Source: Bacteroidota bacterium
Lineage (GTDB): Bacteria > Bacteroidota > Bacteroidia > B-17B0 > Aurantibacillaceae
Assembly: GCA_016711805.1 (NCBI GenBank)
Contig: JADJSH010000009.1
Coordinates: forward strand, 1-64,000
DNA length: 64,000 nucleotides
Reading direction: 5' to 3'
A program made the position numbers and the translations under genes. This document shows, one piece after another, positions 9,950 through 18,093 of this stretch. Numbering within the stretch: the stretch's first letter is position 1; each line of letters begins with the position of its first letter. Under the pieces are notes generated by a model. That model worked only from the letters and a program-made list of their open reading frames with translations. It did no database searches and was not told where the DNA came from.

Positions 9950-10882
9950 TTATCTAACTTTAATAAATTCTAAATTTCTCTTTAATCCTTTATACTTAGT
10001 GCGTTTAACCGCGCTATGTTTAAATACTTTGTTAAATGTTTCCTCAGTCATTTCATGCCACTCATCCGTACTTAAATTTAATAAACCAGTTTTGTTATTA
10101 AATTGAGCTTCGTGATGAGGTGTACTAAATCTGTTCCATGGACAAACATCTTGGCAAACATCACAACCAAATGCCCAATTATCCATTTTGTTTTTAAATT
10201 CACTTGGGATCGCGTCTTTTAATTCAATGGTTAAATAGCTAATGCATTTACTGCCATCAACAACAAAAGGTTCTACAAGGGCTTCCGTAGGGCAGGCATC
10301 AATACATTTGGTACAGGTGCCACAATAATCTTGTATAGGTCCGTCGTATTCTAAATCTAAATCAATAATTAATTCCGCAATAAAAAAGAAAGAGCCGTTT
10401 TGTTTATTAATTAAGTTGGCATTTTTTCCAATCCAACCTAAACCACTTTTTTTTGCCCAAGCTTTATCCAAAACTGGCGCGCTATCTACAAAGGCTCTCC
10501 CGTTTACGTCGCCAATTTTTTCTTTTAGGGTATTTAAAAATTCTTTTAGTTTTTCTTTGATGACTTCATGGTAATCATAACCATAAGCATATTTCGAAAT
10601 TTTAGGAGCTTCTGTGTTTTGAGTTTGTTCGGGATAGTAATTATATAATAAGGATACAACAGACTTCGCGCCTTCTACTAATAGCGTTGGATTTAAGCGT
10701 TTATCAAAATGGTTTTCCATATATTCCATTTTGCCATGCATTCCTGCTTTTAGCCAAGCTTCCAATTTTGGCGCTTCTTCTTCTAAATAATCTGCTTTAC
10801 TTATGCCACAAAAATCAAAACCTAAACGCTTTGCTTCTTGTTTAATAATTTGAGTATGTTTTGATAAGTTTAGCAAGGTCAA
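9950..10882 (-). CDS. queG: Epoxyqueuosine reductase QueG
   Basis: QueG carries out the last step of queuosine synthesis, reducing epoxyqueuosine in the wobble position of tRNA with cobalamin and two [4Fe-4S] clusters. The 310-residue product has CGTCTKCIDACP and CDVCQDVCPWN, the two cluster-binding motifs, preceded by KSGLGWIGKNANL, and an N-terminal FDFCGISKADYL. There is no ATG upstream of the conserved region: the start appears to be TTG at 10882. It is shorter than enterobacterial QueG (about 380) because it lacks the C-terminal HEAT repeat. It converges with the AAA+ gene, with stop codons almost touching. It lies just downstream of the small gene ending at 10888 and may share its transcript. 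Confidence 0.93.
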   Translation of the reverse strand: MTLLNLSKHTQIIKQEAKRLGFDFCGISKADYLEEEAPKLEAWLKAGMHGKMEYMENHFDKRLNPTLLVEGAKSVVSLLYNYYPEQTQNTEAPKISKYAYGYDYHEVIKEKLKEFLNTLKEKIGDVNGRAFVDSAPVLDKAWAKKSGLGWIGKNANLINKQNGSFFFIAELIIDLDLEYDGPIQDYCGTCTKCIDACPTEALVEPFVVDGSKCISYLTIELKDAIPSEFKNKMDNWAFGCDVCQDVCPWNRFSTPHHEAQFNNKTGLLNLSTDEWHEMTEETFNKVFKHSAVKRTKYKGLKRNLEFIKVR

Positions 10883-10887
10883 AGCTA

Positions 10888-11190
10888 TTAGCTAGATAAT
10901 CTATCCTTAACAATGGTTTTGATAAGATTAAGAATTCCGCCTTTTTCTGAACCTTCTTTATTTCCTGAAATAGCACTTCCAACTGTTTTAATAATAGAGA
11001 TGGCTGATCTAAACAATTCGCCATTTAAAATATTTGTTACAATTTTGGTGATACCAGTTGTGATGATCTCTTCAGGTAAAGTTTTTAGCTTTAACTTTAT
11101 TTCTTCTTCTTGCTTTTTAATGCGCTTTCTCACGCGAATTTCTTCACGGTCCAAATCAGCAAAGCTTGTAATGATTACATTATTCTTCAT
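10888..11190 (-). CDS. Small conserved-looking helical protein
   Basis: A 100-residue protein that I do not recognise. I choose ATG 11190 (MKNNVIITS) over an ATG 30 bases upstream because it overlaps the upstream gene by only 11 bases. The N-terminal 40 residues are highly charged and helical (REEIRVRKRIKKQEEE), and the rest is amphipathic with a glycine/serine stretch (GSAISGNKEGSEKGG). It has no signal peptide and no clear membrane segment. It lies third in a compact set after a YtxH-like gene and a holin-superfamily gene, a grouping common in Bacteroidota and linked by inference to envelope stress. Confidence 0.6.
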   Translation of the reverse strand: MKNNVIITSFADLDREEIRVRKRIKKQEEEIKLKLKTLPEEIITTGITKIVTNILNGELFRSAISIIKTVGSAISGNKEGSEKGGILNLIKTIVKDRLSS

Positions 11191-11557
11191 CTTCATCAAT
11201 ATCGTTAGAATCGTTTTCAAAAAACACTTTGGTAACCATGTTTTTTATTTTATCAGAGAAATATACCTTATATAAAATCATAAATAACAATAATATACCA
11301 ATGTATATTCCTGCTACTACGCTAAAACCATAAAAATTACTGTTTAGTTTTTCCGCAAAATAATAGGCTAGCATAAAGCCTAAAAACATCATAGCAAAAA
11401 ACAAAAGAATGCTAGCAATAAATATGTAAATGACTTTACTAGTGAGTTTTGCTGTTTTTTTTGCTGATTGAATTTTAATCAATAGCAATCTATCATCGGT
11501 ATATTTTTTAACCAATTCATAGGTTTCGTCAAAATAATTTTCTTGATTGCTTTCCAT
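11180..11557 (-). CDS. Holin-superfamily (phage_holin_3_6-like) membrane protein
   Basis: A 125-residue protein with a charged N-terminal helix (YELVKKYTDDRLLLIKIQSAKK), two adjacent membrane segments at about residues 43-66 and 76-98, and a very acidic tail (NDSNDIDEDEE). This layout matches the chromosomal phage holin family / DUF1469-like proteins. Despite the name these are ordinary chromosomal genes; no phage gene is nearby. It sits 9 bases after the YtxH-like gene and overlaps the next gene by 11 bases, so the three form one operon. Confidence 0.7.
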   Translation of the reverse strand: MESNQENYFDETYELVKKYTDDRLLLIKIQSAKKTAKLTSKVIYIFIASILLFFAMMFLGFMLAYYFAEKLNSNFYGFSVVAGIYIGILLLFMILYKVYFSDKIKNMVTKVFFENDSNDIDEDEE

Positions 11558-11566
11558 TTAGTATAT

Positions 11567-11797
11567 CTACGCTTGGTTTGTTGGATTAGGGTTTTCTTCA
11601 ATCTTTAATAATTCAGCTAATTCACTTTCTAACTGGCTTATTCTCGATTTTATCTCATCTGCTGCCGATTTTGCCTTATCTTTAGCCTTATCAACTAATT
11701 CTTTACCTTCATCCGTTTCTAATAATTTAACAATTGCAGCTCCAGCAATAGCACCAATAACCAAAGCACCTATTATCTTTGTCTTATCATTCATCAT
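11567..11797 (-). CDS. YtxH-domain protein
   Basis: A 76-residue protein with one N-terminal glycine/alanine-rich membrane segment (IIGALVIGAIAGAAIVKLL) followed by a charged coiled-coil helix (GKELVDKAKDKAKSAADEI). This is the pattern of YtxH-domain proteins, often stress-induced and membrane-anchored. The first ATG is 11797; a second directly follows it. It is the first gene of a three-gene minus-strand set. The 68 bases between it and the divergent AI-2E-family gene must hold both promoters. Confidence 0.75.
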   Translation of the reverse strand: MMNDKTKIIGALVIGAIAGAAIVKLLETDEGKELVDKAKDKAKSAADEIKSRISQLESELAELLKIEENPNPTNQA

Positions 11798-11865
11798 TTT
11801 AGGTCTTAAATATTTATACTAATTTACTGAAAAATTTTAACTAATACATTACTCTGACATATATC

Positions 11866-12969
11866 ATGAACACAAAAACTGATTTTAAAGTTAATAAAAA
11901 TATTTTCCTAGTAATCATCCTTGCTTTTGGGTTATTATTAGTGTTTTCTTTAAGTGAATACTTTACGGCTTTTTTAGGAAGCATCTTGTTTTATGTATTA
12001 TTTAAAAGTTGGATGGAAACATTAGTGAGTCATAAAAAATGGAAGAAAAGTTGGGCTGCTATTTTAATAATTATTGTTTCTTTCTTTATTATTTTATTAC
12101 CCATGACTTTGTTTTTTTCAATGGCTTATAATAAAGTAGTTCCAATTGCATCAAATCCTGATAAACTTTTGCCTTATATACATCAAGTAGATTCGACCTT
12201 GCAGCAAAAATTTGGCGTTGAAATTTTAACAGATCAAAATATTGATTCTATAAAATCAGCCAGCACTAAACTGGTTTCAGGGGCCTTAAATCAAGGTTTT
12301 GAGTTTTTCTCATCTATCGTGATGATGTATTTCTTTTTGTACTTTATGCTTGTTAATTTTAACAGAATGGAAGCATTTATTATTTTGGTTCTTCCATTTC
12401 AAAAAAGTAAAATAGAAATGTTTGCCGAAGAATTGAAAGCGCAAACATTTAGTAATGCGATTGGAATTCCTCTAATTGCAGTCGCGCAGGGATTATTTGC
12501 CTATATTATTTATTTGATTGCAGGGGTTCCAGATTCTGGTTTTTGGGCTATATTAACTGGTTTCGCTTCAATCATTCCTATTGTAGGAACAGGAATTATT
12601 TGGGTGCCAGTTTGTGCTTATTTGTTTTTTACAGGAGCTAATTGGCAAGGTGCCGTAGTAATACTATGGAGTGTTTTAGTTATGGGAAGTATGGATAATG
12701 TGATTCGTTTTTTATTGGCAAAGAAAATGGCTGATGTTCACCCTGTTATTACTGTATTAGGTATTATTATTGGATTAAAATATTTAGGAATCACAGGGCT
12801 TATTTTTGGTCCTTTAATTATTTCTTACTTTTTAATTTTATCTAAAATTTATTATTCCGATTATCAAAATGTTGGTGTAAAAGCAAAAACAAAAGAGCAT
12901 GTATTAGAAATTGGCTTGCCTTTTATTTATACTAAAAAGTTTTCATCTAAAACGGAAGAAAAGAAATAA
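11866..12969 (+). CDS. AI-2E family transporter (PerM/TqsA type)
   Basis: A 367-residue inner-membrane protein with about eight predicted membrane segments. The family (PF01594) includes TqsA and Na+/H+ antiporter members, so the substrate cannot be assigned. Family marks seen: an N-terminal pair of segments, an extracytoplasmic loop (about residues 95-150) with NPDKLLPYIHQVD, and the C-terminal membrane block with GFASIIPIVGTGIIWVP, the conserved motif of the family, and LGITGLIFGPL. It converges with ruvB; the two stop codons are 2 bases apart. Confidence 0.85.
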   Translation: MNTKTDFKVNKNIFLVIILAFGLLLVFSLSEYFTAFLGSILFYVLFKSWMETLVSHKKWKKSWAAILIIIVSFFIILLPMTLFFSMAYNKVVPIASNPDKLLPYIHQVDSTLQQKFGVEILTDQNIDSIKSASTKLVSGALNQGFEFFSSIVMMYFFLYFMLVNFNRMEAFIILVLPFQKSKIEMFAEELKAQTFSNAIGIPLIAVAQGLFAYIIYLIAGVPDSGFWAILTGFASIIPIVGTGIIWVPVCAYLFFTGANWQGAVVILWSVLVMGSMDNVIRFLLAKKMADVHPVITVLGIIIGLKYLGITGLIFGPLIISYFLILSKIYYSDYQNVGVKAKTKEHVLEIGLPFIYTKKFSSKTEEKK

Positions 12970-12971
12970 AA

Positions 12972-14000
12972 TTAATCTTCAAACAATCCGCCCATTCTTC
13001 CACGGTAAGATTTACTTAGGTGCTTATATGCTTTTTCGGTTGCTTCACGTCCACGCGGTGTGCGGCTCATATAACCTTCTTGTATTAAAAAAGGTTCATA
13101 TACTTCTTCAATAGTACCGGCTTCTTCACCAACAGCAGTACTGATAGTTGTAATGCCAACAGGTCCACCTTTAAATTTATCAATGATAGCTGATAGAATA
13201 CGAATATCCATTTCATCTAATCCATTTTTATCAACGTTTAATGCTTTTAAACCGTAGGTTGCAATATCAATATTGATAGTACCATCTCCTTTTATTTGAG
13301 CAAAATCTCTTACACGACGTAATAAGGCATTTGCAATCCGTGGTGTTCCTCTACTTCTTCTGGCAATTTCGTAAGCGGCTTCATCAGCAATCTCTACACC
13401 TAAAATAGCTGAACTACGTTGCACAATGCCAGTTAATACTTTGCTATCGTAATAATTTAAACGTGACGTAATTCCAAAACGTGCACGCAATGGTGCCGTT
13501 AATAAACCACTGCGCGTAGTTGCTCCAACTAATGTAAAAGGATTTAATTTTATTTGAACCGTTCTTGCGTTTGGTCCACTATCAATCATAATATCAATCT
13601 TGTAATCTTCCATGGCAGAATATAAATATTCTTCTACAATGGGGCTTAAACGGTGAATTTCATCTACAAACAACACATCAAATGGTTCGAGATTAGTCAG
13701 TAAACCTGCTAAATCGCCTGGCTTATCCAATACAGGACCGCTAGTCACTCTTAAATTAACGCCTAAGTCATTTGATATAATATGTGCTAAGGTTGTTTTT
13801 CCTAAACCTGGAGGGCCATGTAATAAAACATGATCCAAGGCTTCTTCACGTTGTTTAGCTGCCTGAACAAAGATGCGCAAATTGTCCACTACCGATTCTT
13901 GCCCACTAAAGTCGTTAAACTCTACGGGACGTAAGGCTTTTTCATAGTCTTTATCTGTGTTGGTTAGTTTTTCGTTATTAGCGTCTAAATTTTCGTTCAT
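12972..14000 (-). CDS. ruvB: Holliday junction branch migration helicase RuvB
   Basis: RuvB is the hexameric AAA+ motor that drives RuvA-bound Holliday junctions. The 342-residue product has the RuvB-specific start region LRPVEFNDFSGQE, Walker A GPPGLGKTT at residues 62-70, Walker B VDEIHRLSP, sensor-1 GATTRSGLL and the arginine finger in APLRARFG. The C-terminal winged helix ends with RTPRGREATEKAY. ruvA and ruvC are not in this window. A TAATTTTG box on the minus strand at 14014-14021 lies 13 bases before the ATG and is a likely promoter -7 element, which would give a very short leader. Confidence 0.97.
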   Translation of the reverse strand: MNENLDANNEKLTNTDKDYEKALRPVEFNDFSGQESVVDNLRIFVQAAKQREEALDHVLLHGPPGLGKTTLAHIISNDLGVNLRVTSGPVLDKPGDLAGLLTNLEPFDVLFVDEIHRLSPIVEEYLYSAMEDYKIDIMIDSGPNARTVQIKLNPFTLVGATTRSGLLTAPLRARFGITSRLNYYDSKVLTGIVQRSSAILGVEIADEAAYEIARRSRGTPRIANALLRRVRDFAQIKGDGTINIDIATYGLKALNVDKNGLDEMDIRILSAIIDKFKGGPVGITTISTAVGEEAGTIEEVYEPFLIQEGYMSRTPRGREATEKAYKHLSKSYRGRMGGLFED

Positions 14001-14088
14001 TAATGTAAAAGTACAAAATTAAAATATAGCCCACTGCTATAAATTGTAGCATTTATTATTTGTAATTTTATACTCAAAATAAACAATT

Positions 14089-14274
14089 ATGGGAGCTGCA
14101 TTTTTTATCATGTTAGGAATCACAGCCTTGTTAAGTATTCCATTAATCACCGCATCATTTGCTAAACGCATGGGTCGAAACCCTGTTAAATGGTTTTGTA
14201 TAGCTTTAGTTTTACCCGTTATTGCATCATTTATTTTATTCTTTTTACCAGATCTTTCTGAAAAAGAATCATAA
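14089..14274 (+). CDS. Small two-segment membrane protein
   Basis: A 61-residue hydrophobic protein that I cannot name. It has two membrane segments (about residues 3-22 and 34-54) joined by a short basic loop, FAKRMGRNPVKW, and an acidic tail. It starts at ATG 14089 with clear space upstream and ends 1 base before the stop of the convergent gene at 14276. Similar short proteins with a GRNP-type loop are common in Bacteroidota and of unknown function. The tight fit between its neighbours and a sensible topology argue that it is real. Confidence 0.6.
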   Translation: MGAAFFIMLGITALLSIPLITASFAKRMGRNPVKWFCIALVLPVIASFILFFLPDLSEKES

Positions 14275-14275
14275 G

Positions 14276-14944
14276 TTACCACATAGCAGGTCCATGTTTT
14301 TTTGTGATTTTAGATTTTGGAGCTGCCATATAAAATATCTGGTCAAACCAAATGAGCAATTTAGGCGCTAATACAAACGAATTTAATTTATTACTCACAT
14401 AATTTGTATTTCTTAAAGCTAGTCGAGCACAAACATCCAAGCCTAAACCACACCAACGAGTCATTTTATATTGTACTGTAATTCCTGGTTCATAGAATAA
14501 TAATAAACGTTTTTTTGAATTAGTTATTTTTGATCCATCATCATATCGTGTCCAATACATGCCAGTTCCCACTTGTATGGGCACGCTCAACTGCCAACGT
14601 TTGGTTTTGTGAAATACAAAATCGGCGTAATAACATACATATCCAAACTTAAAAAAACTAGTTATTATTTTAGGTTTACCTAATTCATCTTTCACGATTT
14701 CTTTATCGTAAACTGGTGTGTCTAGCCAACTGTAGCCTATGCCAACTCGCAACTTCCTCTTAAAGCTTAAGCCTAACCTTACACCACTTACTTTTGTAGG
14801 TGAGTTATTCATAAACGAATAACGAGATTCTAAACGAGCATCAATACTGGGTTTTGAATGTAAAAAAACGTTAAAGGTGTCGAGAAATTGTCCCTTTGCA
14901 AAAAAGGAAAGTAAAACGAATATAATAATCGCATTAAATCTCAC
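14276..14944 (-). CDS. Exported hypothetical protein, probable outer-membrane barrel
   Basis: A 222-residue protein with a cleavable signal peptide (MRFNAIIIFVLLSFFAKGQ, cut before Q). The start is GTG at 14944. The mature part alternates aromatic and polar residues in short strands (VRLGLSFKRKLRVGIGYSWL; YCGLG-like turns) and looks like a small outer-membrane beta barrel. I recognise no specific family. It is transcribed away from recG; its stop nearly touches that of the small membrane protein. Confidence 0.65.
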   Translation of the reverse strand: MRFNAIIIFVLLSFFAKGQFLDTFNVFLHSKPSIDARLESRYSFMNNSPTKVSGVRLGLSFKRKLRVGIGYSWLDTPVYDKEIVKDELGKPKIITSFFKFGYVCYYADFVFHKTKRWQLSVPIQVGTGMYWTRYDDGSKITNSKKRLLLFYEPGITVQYKMTRWCGLGLDVCARLALRNTNYVSNKLNSFVLAPKLLIWFDQIFYMAAPKSKITKKHGPAMW

Positions 14945-14992
14945 TACACAAAAATAACAGAGAATGATTGTTTATAAATCGATGCCTCAAAA

Positions 14993-15023
14993 TTGTATTA
15001 ACAGAGGATGTGTAGTAATTTTG
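14993..15023 (+). promoter_or_regulatory. Bacteroidetes-type promoter of recG
   Basis: TTG at 14993-14995, 20 bases, then TAATTTTG at 15016-15023. This matches TTG-N17-23-TAnnTTTG, the promoter described for Flavobacterium and Bacteroides. The recG ATG follows the box by only five bases, so the transcript should start at or next to the start codon. Confidence 0.6.
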
Positions 15024-15028
15024 TGAAG

Positions 15029-17137
15029 ATGAACGCTTCTTTTTTAGATACTCCCATTGGTTACCTTAAAGGTATTGGTCCACAACGCGCGGAAGTATTA
15101 CAAAAAGAATTATTTATTTTTACCTATAAAGATTTAATTACACATTATCCTTTTAGGTACGTTGATAGAACACATTTTCATAGTGTACGAGAAGTAATCG
15201 AAGATTCAGCCTATTATCAGTTACGCGGGCACATTATCGAAATTGATTTTGTTGGAGATAAACGTACCAAACGTTTGGTAGCTAAATTTAGAGATAGTTC
15301 AGGTGTGATTGAATTGGTTTGGTTTCAGGGTGCTAAGTGGATGGCCGAGAAATTAAAATCAAATTCAGAATATATTGTATACGGAAAAGCCACCGCTTTT
15401 ATGGGACGTTTTAATATGGCGCATCCCGAAATTGATGTAGTAACGCCTGAACTATTAGTCAATCAATCTTCTTTTCAATCAGTATATCACAGTACCGAAA
15501 AATTAAAGTACAGAAATTTAGATAGCGATGGAATCAGGAAATGCTTGCGATTATTGACAATTCAACTCAATGAACAAAATATTCAAGAGTCCTTAACGCA
15601 TTCTATCATTCAAGATTTTAATTTGCTCACAAAATTAGAAGCTTTAAAGCAAATTCATTTTCCTGATTCAAAAATGCTTTTAGAGAAAGCAAGATTCAGA
15701 TTAAAGTTTGAAGAATTGTTTTATGTGCAATTAAAATTATTACGTAGTAATTTAGTTCGACATCAAATGATTCAGGGCTTTGTGTTTAATAAAGTCGGCG
15801 ATGCTTTTAATGATTTTTATAATAAGTATTTACCTTTTCAATTAACAAATGCGCAAAAGCGTGTGGTGAAAGAAATTCGTGTTGACATGGGTTCGGGTAA
15901 ACAAATGAGTCGTTTAGTGCAAGGTGATGTAGGAAGCGGAAAAACCTTAGTAGCTTTATTAAGTATGTTGTTGGCCATTGATAATGGATTTCAGGCTTGT
16001 TTAATGGCGCCTACTGAAATTTTAGCTAAACAACATTTTGCTACTATTTCCGAATTGCTGGAGCCAATGGGTTTGAAAGTAGCTTTGTTAACTGGTTCAT
16101 CTAAAACAAAAGCACGACGAGAATTACATGCTGATTTACAATCAGGCGTTATTCATATTTTAATTGGAACACACGCCTTAATTGAAGATGTGGTTGTTTT
16201 TAAAAATTTAGGTTTAGTAGTTATTGATGAACAACACCGTTTTGGAGTTGCGCAACGTGGCAAAATGCATAAAAAAAATACTCAGCCTCCGCATGTTTTA
16301 ATCATGACGGCTACGCCAATTCCAAGAACATTGGCTATGACTTTGTATGGTGATTTAGATACCTCAGTGATTGATGAATTACCACCAGGTCGAAAACCAA
16401 TTACAACTATGCACTTTATGGAAAGTCAGCGTTTGCGATTAATTGGTTTTATGAAACAGGAAATTGCCTTAGGGAGACAAGTTTATATCGTGTATCCATT
16501 AATTCAGGAAAGTGAAAAAATGGATTATCAAAATTTGCAAAATGGTTATGACGCATTACTTGATGATTTTCCTGTACCTCAATTTCAAATTAGTATTGTA
16601 CATGGTAAATTAAAACCAGCCGAAAAAGAATTTGAAATGCAACGTTTCATTAAAAAAGAAACTCAAATTATGGTGGCAACTACGGTTATTGAAGTTGGCG
16701 TAAATATTCCTAATGCTTCTGTGATGGTTATTGAAAGTGCTGAACGATTTGGCTTATCGCAACTACATCAGTTAAGAGGAAGAGTAGGGCGAGGAGCAGA
16801 TAAATCTTATTGTATTTTAATGACTTCTTATAAATTAGGTGCCGATAGCAAATTGCGAATGGAAACGATGGTAAGAACTAACGATGGATTTGAAATTAGC
16901 GAAGTAGATTTGCGACTACGCGGACCGGGAGACTTAGATGGAACGCAGCAAAGCGGCGTCCTTGACCTAAAAATAGCTGATTTGGCTCAAGATGGACAGA
17001 TTTTACAGCTGGCTCGCTCGTCGGCACAAGCTATTTTAAACGAAGACCCTAATTTAGCTAGTCAGGAGAATCAATTATTGTTGAATCAGCTACAGTTTCA
17101 AGGCAAAACAAGGAGTTCTTGGAGTAAAATTGGATAA
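15029..17137 (+). CDS. recG: ATP-dependent DNA helicase RecG
   Basis: RecG remodels stalled replication forks and Holliday junctions. I start it at ATG 15029 (MNASFLDTPIGYLKGIGPQR): an in-frame ATG 21 bases upstream lies before the promoter -7 box. The 702-residue product has an N-terminal wedge/OB domain (LKGIGPQRAE; THYPFRYVDRT), the helicase core with Walker A GDVGSGKT near residue 300, DEQH box (VIDEQHRFG), motif III TATPIPRT, and C-terminal motifs TTVIEVGVNIP and QLRGRVGRG, followed by the RecG signature LRGPGDLDGTQQSG. It is full length for the family. Confidence 0.97.
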   Translation: MNASFLDTPIGYLKGIGPQRAEVLQKELFIFTYKDLITHYPFRYVDRTHFHSVREVIEDSAYYQLRGHIIEIDFVGDKRTKRLVAKFRDSSGVIELVWFQGAKWMAEKLKSNSEYIVYGKATAFMGRFNMAHPEIDVVTPELLVNQSSFQSVYHSTEKLKYRNLDSDGIRKCLRLLTIQLNEQNIQESLTHSIIQDFNLLTKLEALKQIHFPDSKMLLEKARFRLKFEELFYVQLKLLRSNLVRHQMIQGFVFNKVGDAFNDFYNKYLPFQLTNAQKRVVKEIRVDMGSGKQMSRLVQGDVGSGKTLVALLSMLLAIDNGFQACLMAPTEILAKQHFATISELLEPMGLKVALLTGSSKTKARRELHADLQSGVIHILIGTHALIEDVVVFKNLGLVVIDEQHRFGVAQRGKMHKKNTQPPHVLIMTATPIPRTLAMTLYGDLDTSVIDELPPGRKPITTMHFMESQRLRLIGFMKQEIALGRQVYIVYPLIQESEKMDYQNLQNGYDALLDDFPVPQFQISIVHGKLKPAEKEFEMQRFIKKETQIMVATTVIEVGVNIPNASVMVIESAERFGLSQLHQLRGRVGRGADKSYCILMTSYKLGADSKLRMETMVRTNDGFEISEVDLRLRGPGDLDGTQQSGVLDLKIADLAQDGQILQLARSSAQAILNEDPNLASQENQLLLNQLQFQGKTRSSWSKIG

Positions 17138-17138
17138 T

Positions 17139-17168
17139 TTGTTTATTTGAAAAAAAGCGTTATTTTTG
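17139..17168 (+). promoter_or_regulatory. Promoter for the small secreted protein gene at 17189
   Basis: TTG at 17139-17141, 19 bases, TATTTTTG at 17161-17168, directly after the recG stop codon. It fits the Bacteroidetes consensus and places a start site about 15 bases before ATG 17189. This also argues against the TTG start at 17147. Confidence 0.5.
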
Positions 17169-17188
17169 ATATAGCTAAAACTCTAAAA

Positions 17189-17485
17189 ATGAAGACATTA
17201 GTTTTTATTTATATTTTCATCTTTGCATGCTTATTCAAAGTACATGCAACTACTCCGCAACCAAAGGCGCAGCAACAGCCTAAAGATTGTGTAAAGCACC
17301 CACAAATTGTTAAACCTCGTGTTACTGAGAAAGTAGTTTCTACTAGTTCAATCACTAAAACAGAAAAGGTCGTTAAATCAACTGCATACAAAGGTGGTGG
17401 AAGTTCAATTCCTCACTTTAGCGTATTAAACTTGATTAATTTCTTTTACACAAAAGATACTTTGGATAACTTACATGTGATGTAA
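17189..17485 (+). CDS. Small exported protein, Pro/Lys-rich
   Basis: A 98-residue product from ATG 17189 with a signal peptide (MKTLVFIYIFIFACLFKVHA) and a mature part rich in Pro, Gln, Lys and Thr (TPQPKAQQQPKDC), with repeated short valine-lysine stretches. A longer reading from TTG 17147 would hide the signal peptide. I recognise no domain. It is followed after 5 bases by another exported protein gene, so the two probably form a small operon. Confidence 0.5.
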   Translation: MKTLVFIYIFIFACLFKVHATTPQPKAQQQPKDCVKHPQIVKPRVTEKVVSTSSITKTEKVVKSTAYKGGGSSIPHFSVLNLINFFYTKDTLDNLHVM

Positions 17486-17490
17486 TTATC

Positions 17491-18090
17491 ATGTTACGTT
17501 TTAGTTTCCTTTTTTTATTTCTTTCTAATTCTCTATTTGCCTCAGATTCTTTATTTGTCAAGGTTCATTTTGTATATGGTTCAAAACCAAAATCTGCTTT
17601 TAAAAAAACAGAAGCAAAACAATTTGGAGGCATTCATGGCGGGCATGTGTACCTTGAACTTGAAAATAGAATTATTAGCTACGGTACTAATAATGGTAAA
17701 TGGCATATATTTCCACATAAAAGTAAAAGTGCAGGAAAATATCGAATTGATAAAGATTTAAAGTGGCATGGAGATACAGGTAAATTAAAAATCACAACGA
17801 TTATTATTCCTGTTACCCAAACTCAACTCAATAAATTTAAAGAAACCGAAAAAATATATTTTGAGAAAACGCCTTATGATTATGCTTTTTTAGGGATGCG
17901 TTGTGCTGCTGGTGCATACGATGTATTAAGTAAAGCACAAGTATGTAAATGCAAATCACGCTTTGGTACTATTTCAAAAAACTTTTATCCCAAACGTTTA
18001 CGCGTAAAATTATTAAAGCGTGCACAAAAAGAAAATTGGCAAGTGCTGAGACAAGACGGAAGAGCTACAAGAAAGTGGGAGAGGGATTGA
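17491..18090 (+). CDS. Exported protein, possible permuted papain-fold hydrolase
   Basis: A 199-residue protein with a signal peptide (MLRFSFLFLFLSNSLFA). The mature part has GGIHGGHVYLEL near residues 47-58 and, about 80 residues later, PYDYAFLGMRCAAGAYD. A His followed by a Cys in this order, each next to a hydrophobic strand or helix, is the arrangement of circularly permuted NlpC/P60-like (YiiX/DUF4105-like) papain-fold proteins, so a peptidase or amidase role in the periplasm is possible; this is an inference from two motifs only. The tail is basic (RLRVKLLKRAQK). It converges with bshB1. Confidence 0.6.
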   Translation: MLRFSFLFLFLSNSLFASDSLFVKVHFVYGSKPKSAFKKTEAKQFGGIHGGHVYLELENRIISYGTNNGKWHIFPHKSKSAGKYRIDKDLKWHGDTGKLKITTIIIPVTQTQLNKFKETEKIYFEKTPYDYAFLGMRCAAGAYDVLSKAQVCKCKSRFGTISKNFYPKRLRVKLLKRAQKENWQVLRQDGRATRKWERD

Positions 18091-18093
18091 TGA

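Noticed and set aside
11180..11557. Prophage, suggested by a holin-superfamily protein
   Set aside because: No other phage gene is nearby; this family is chromosomal and here pairs with a YtxH-domain gene.
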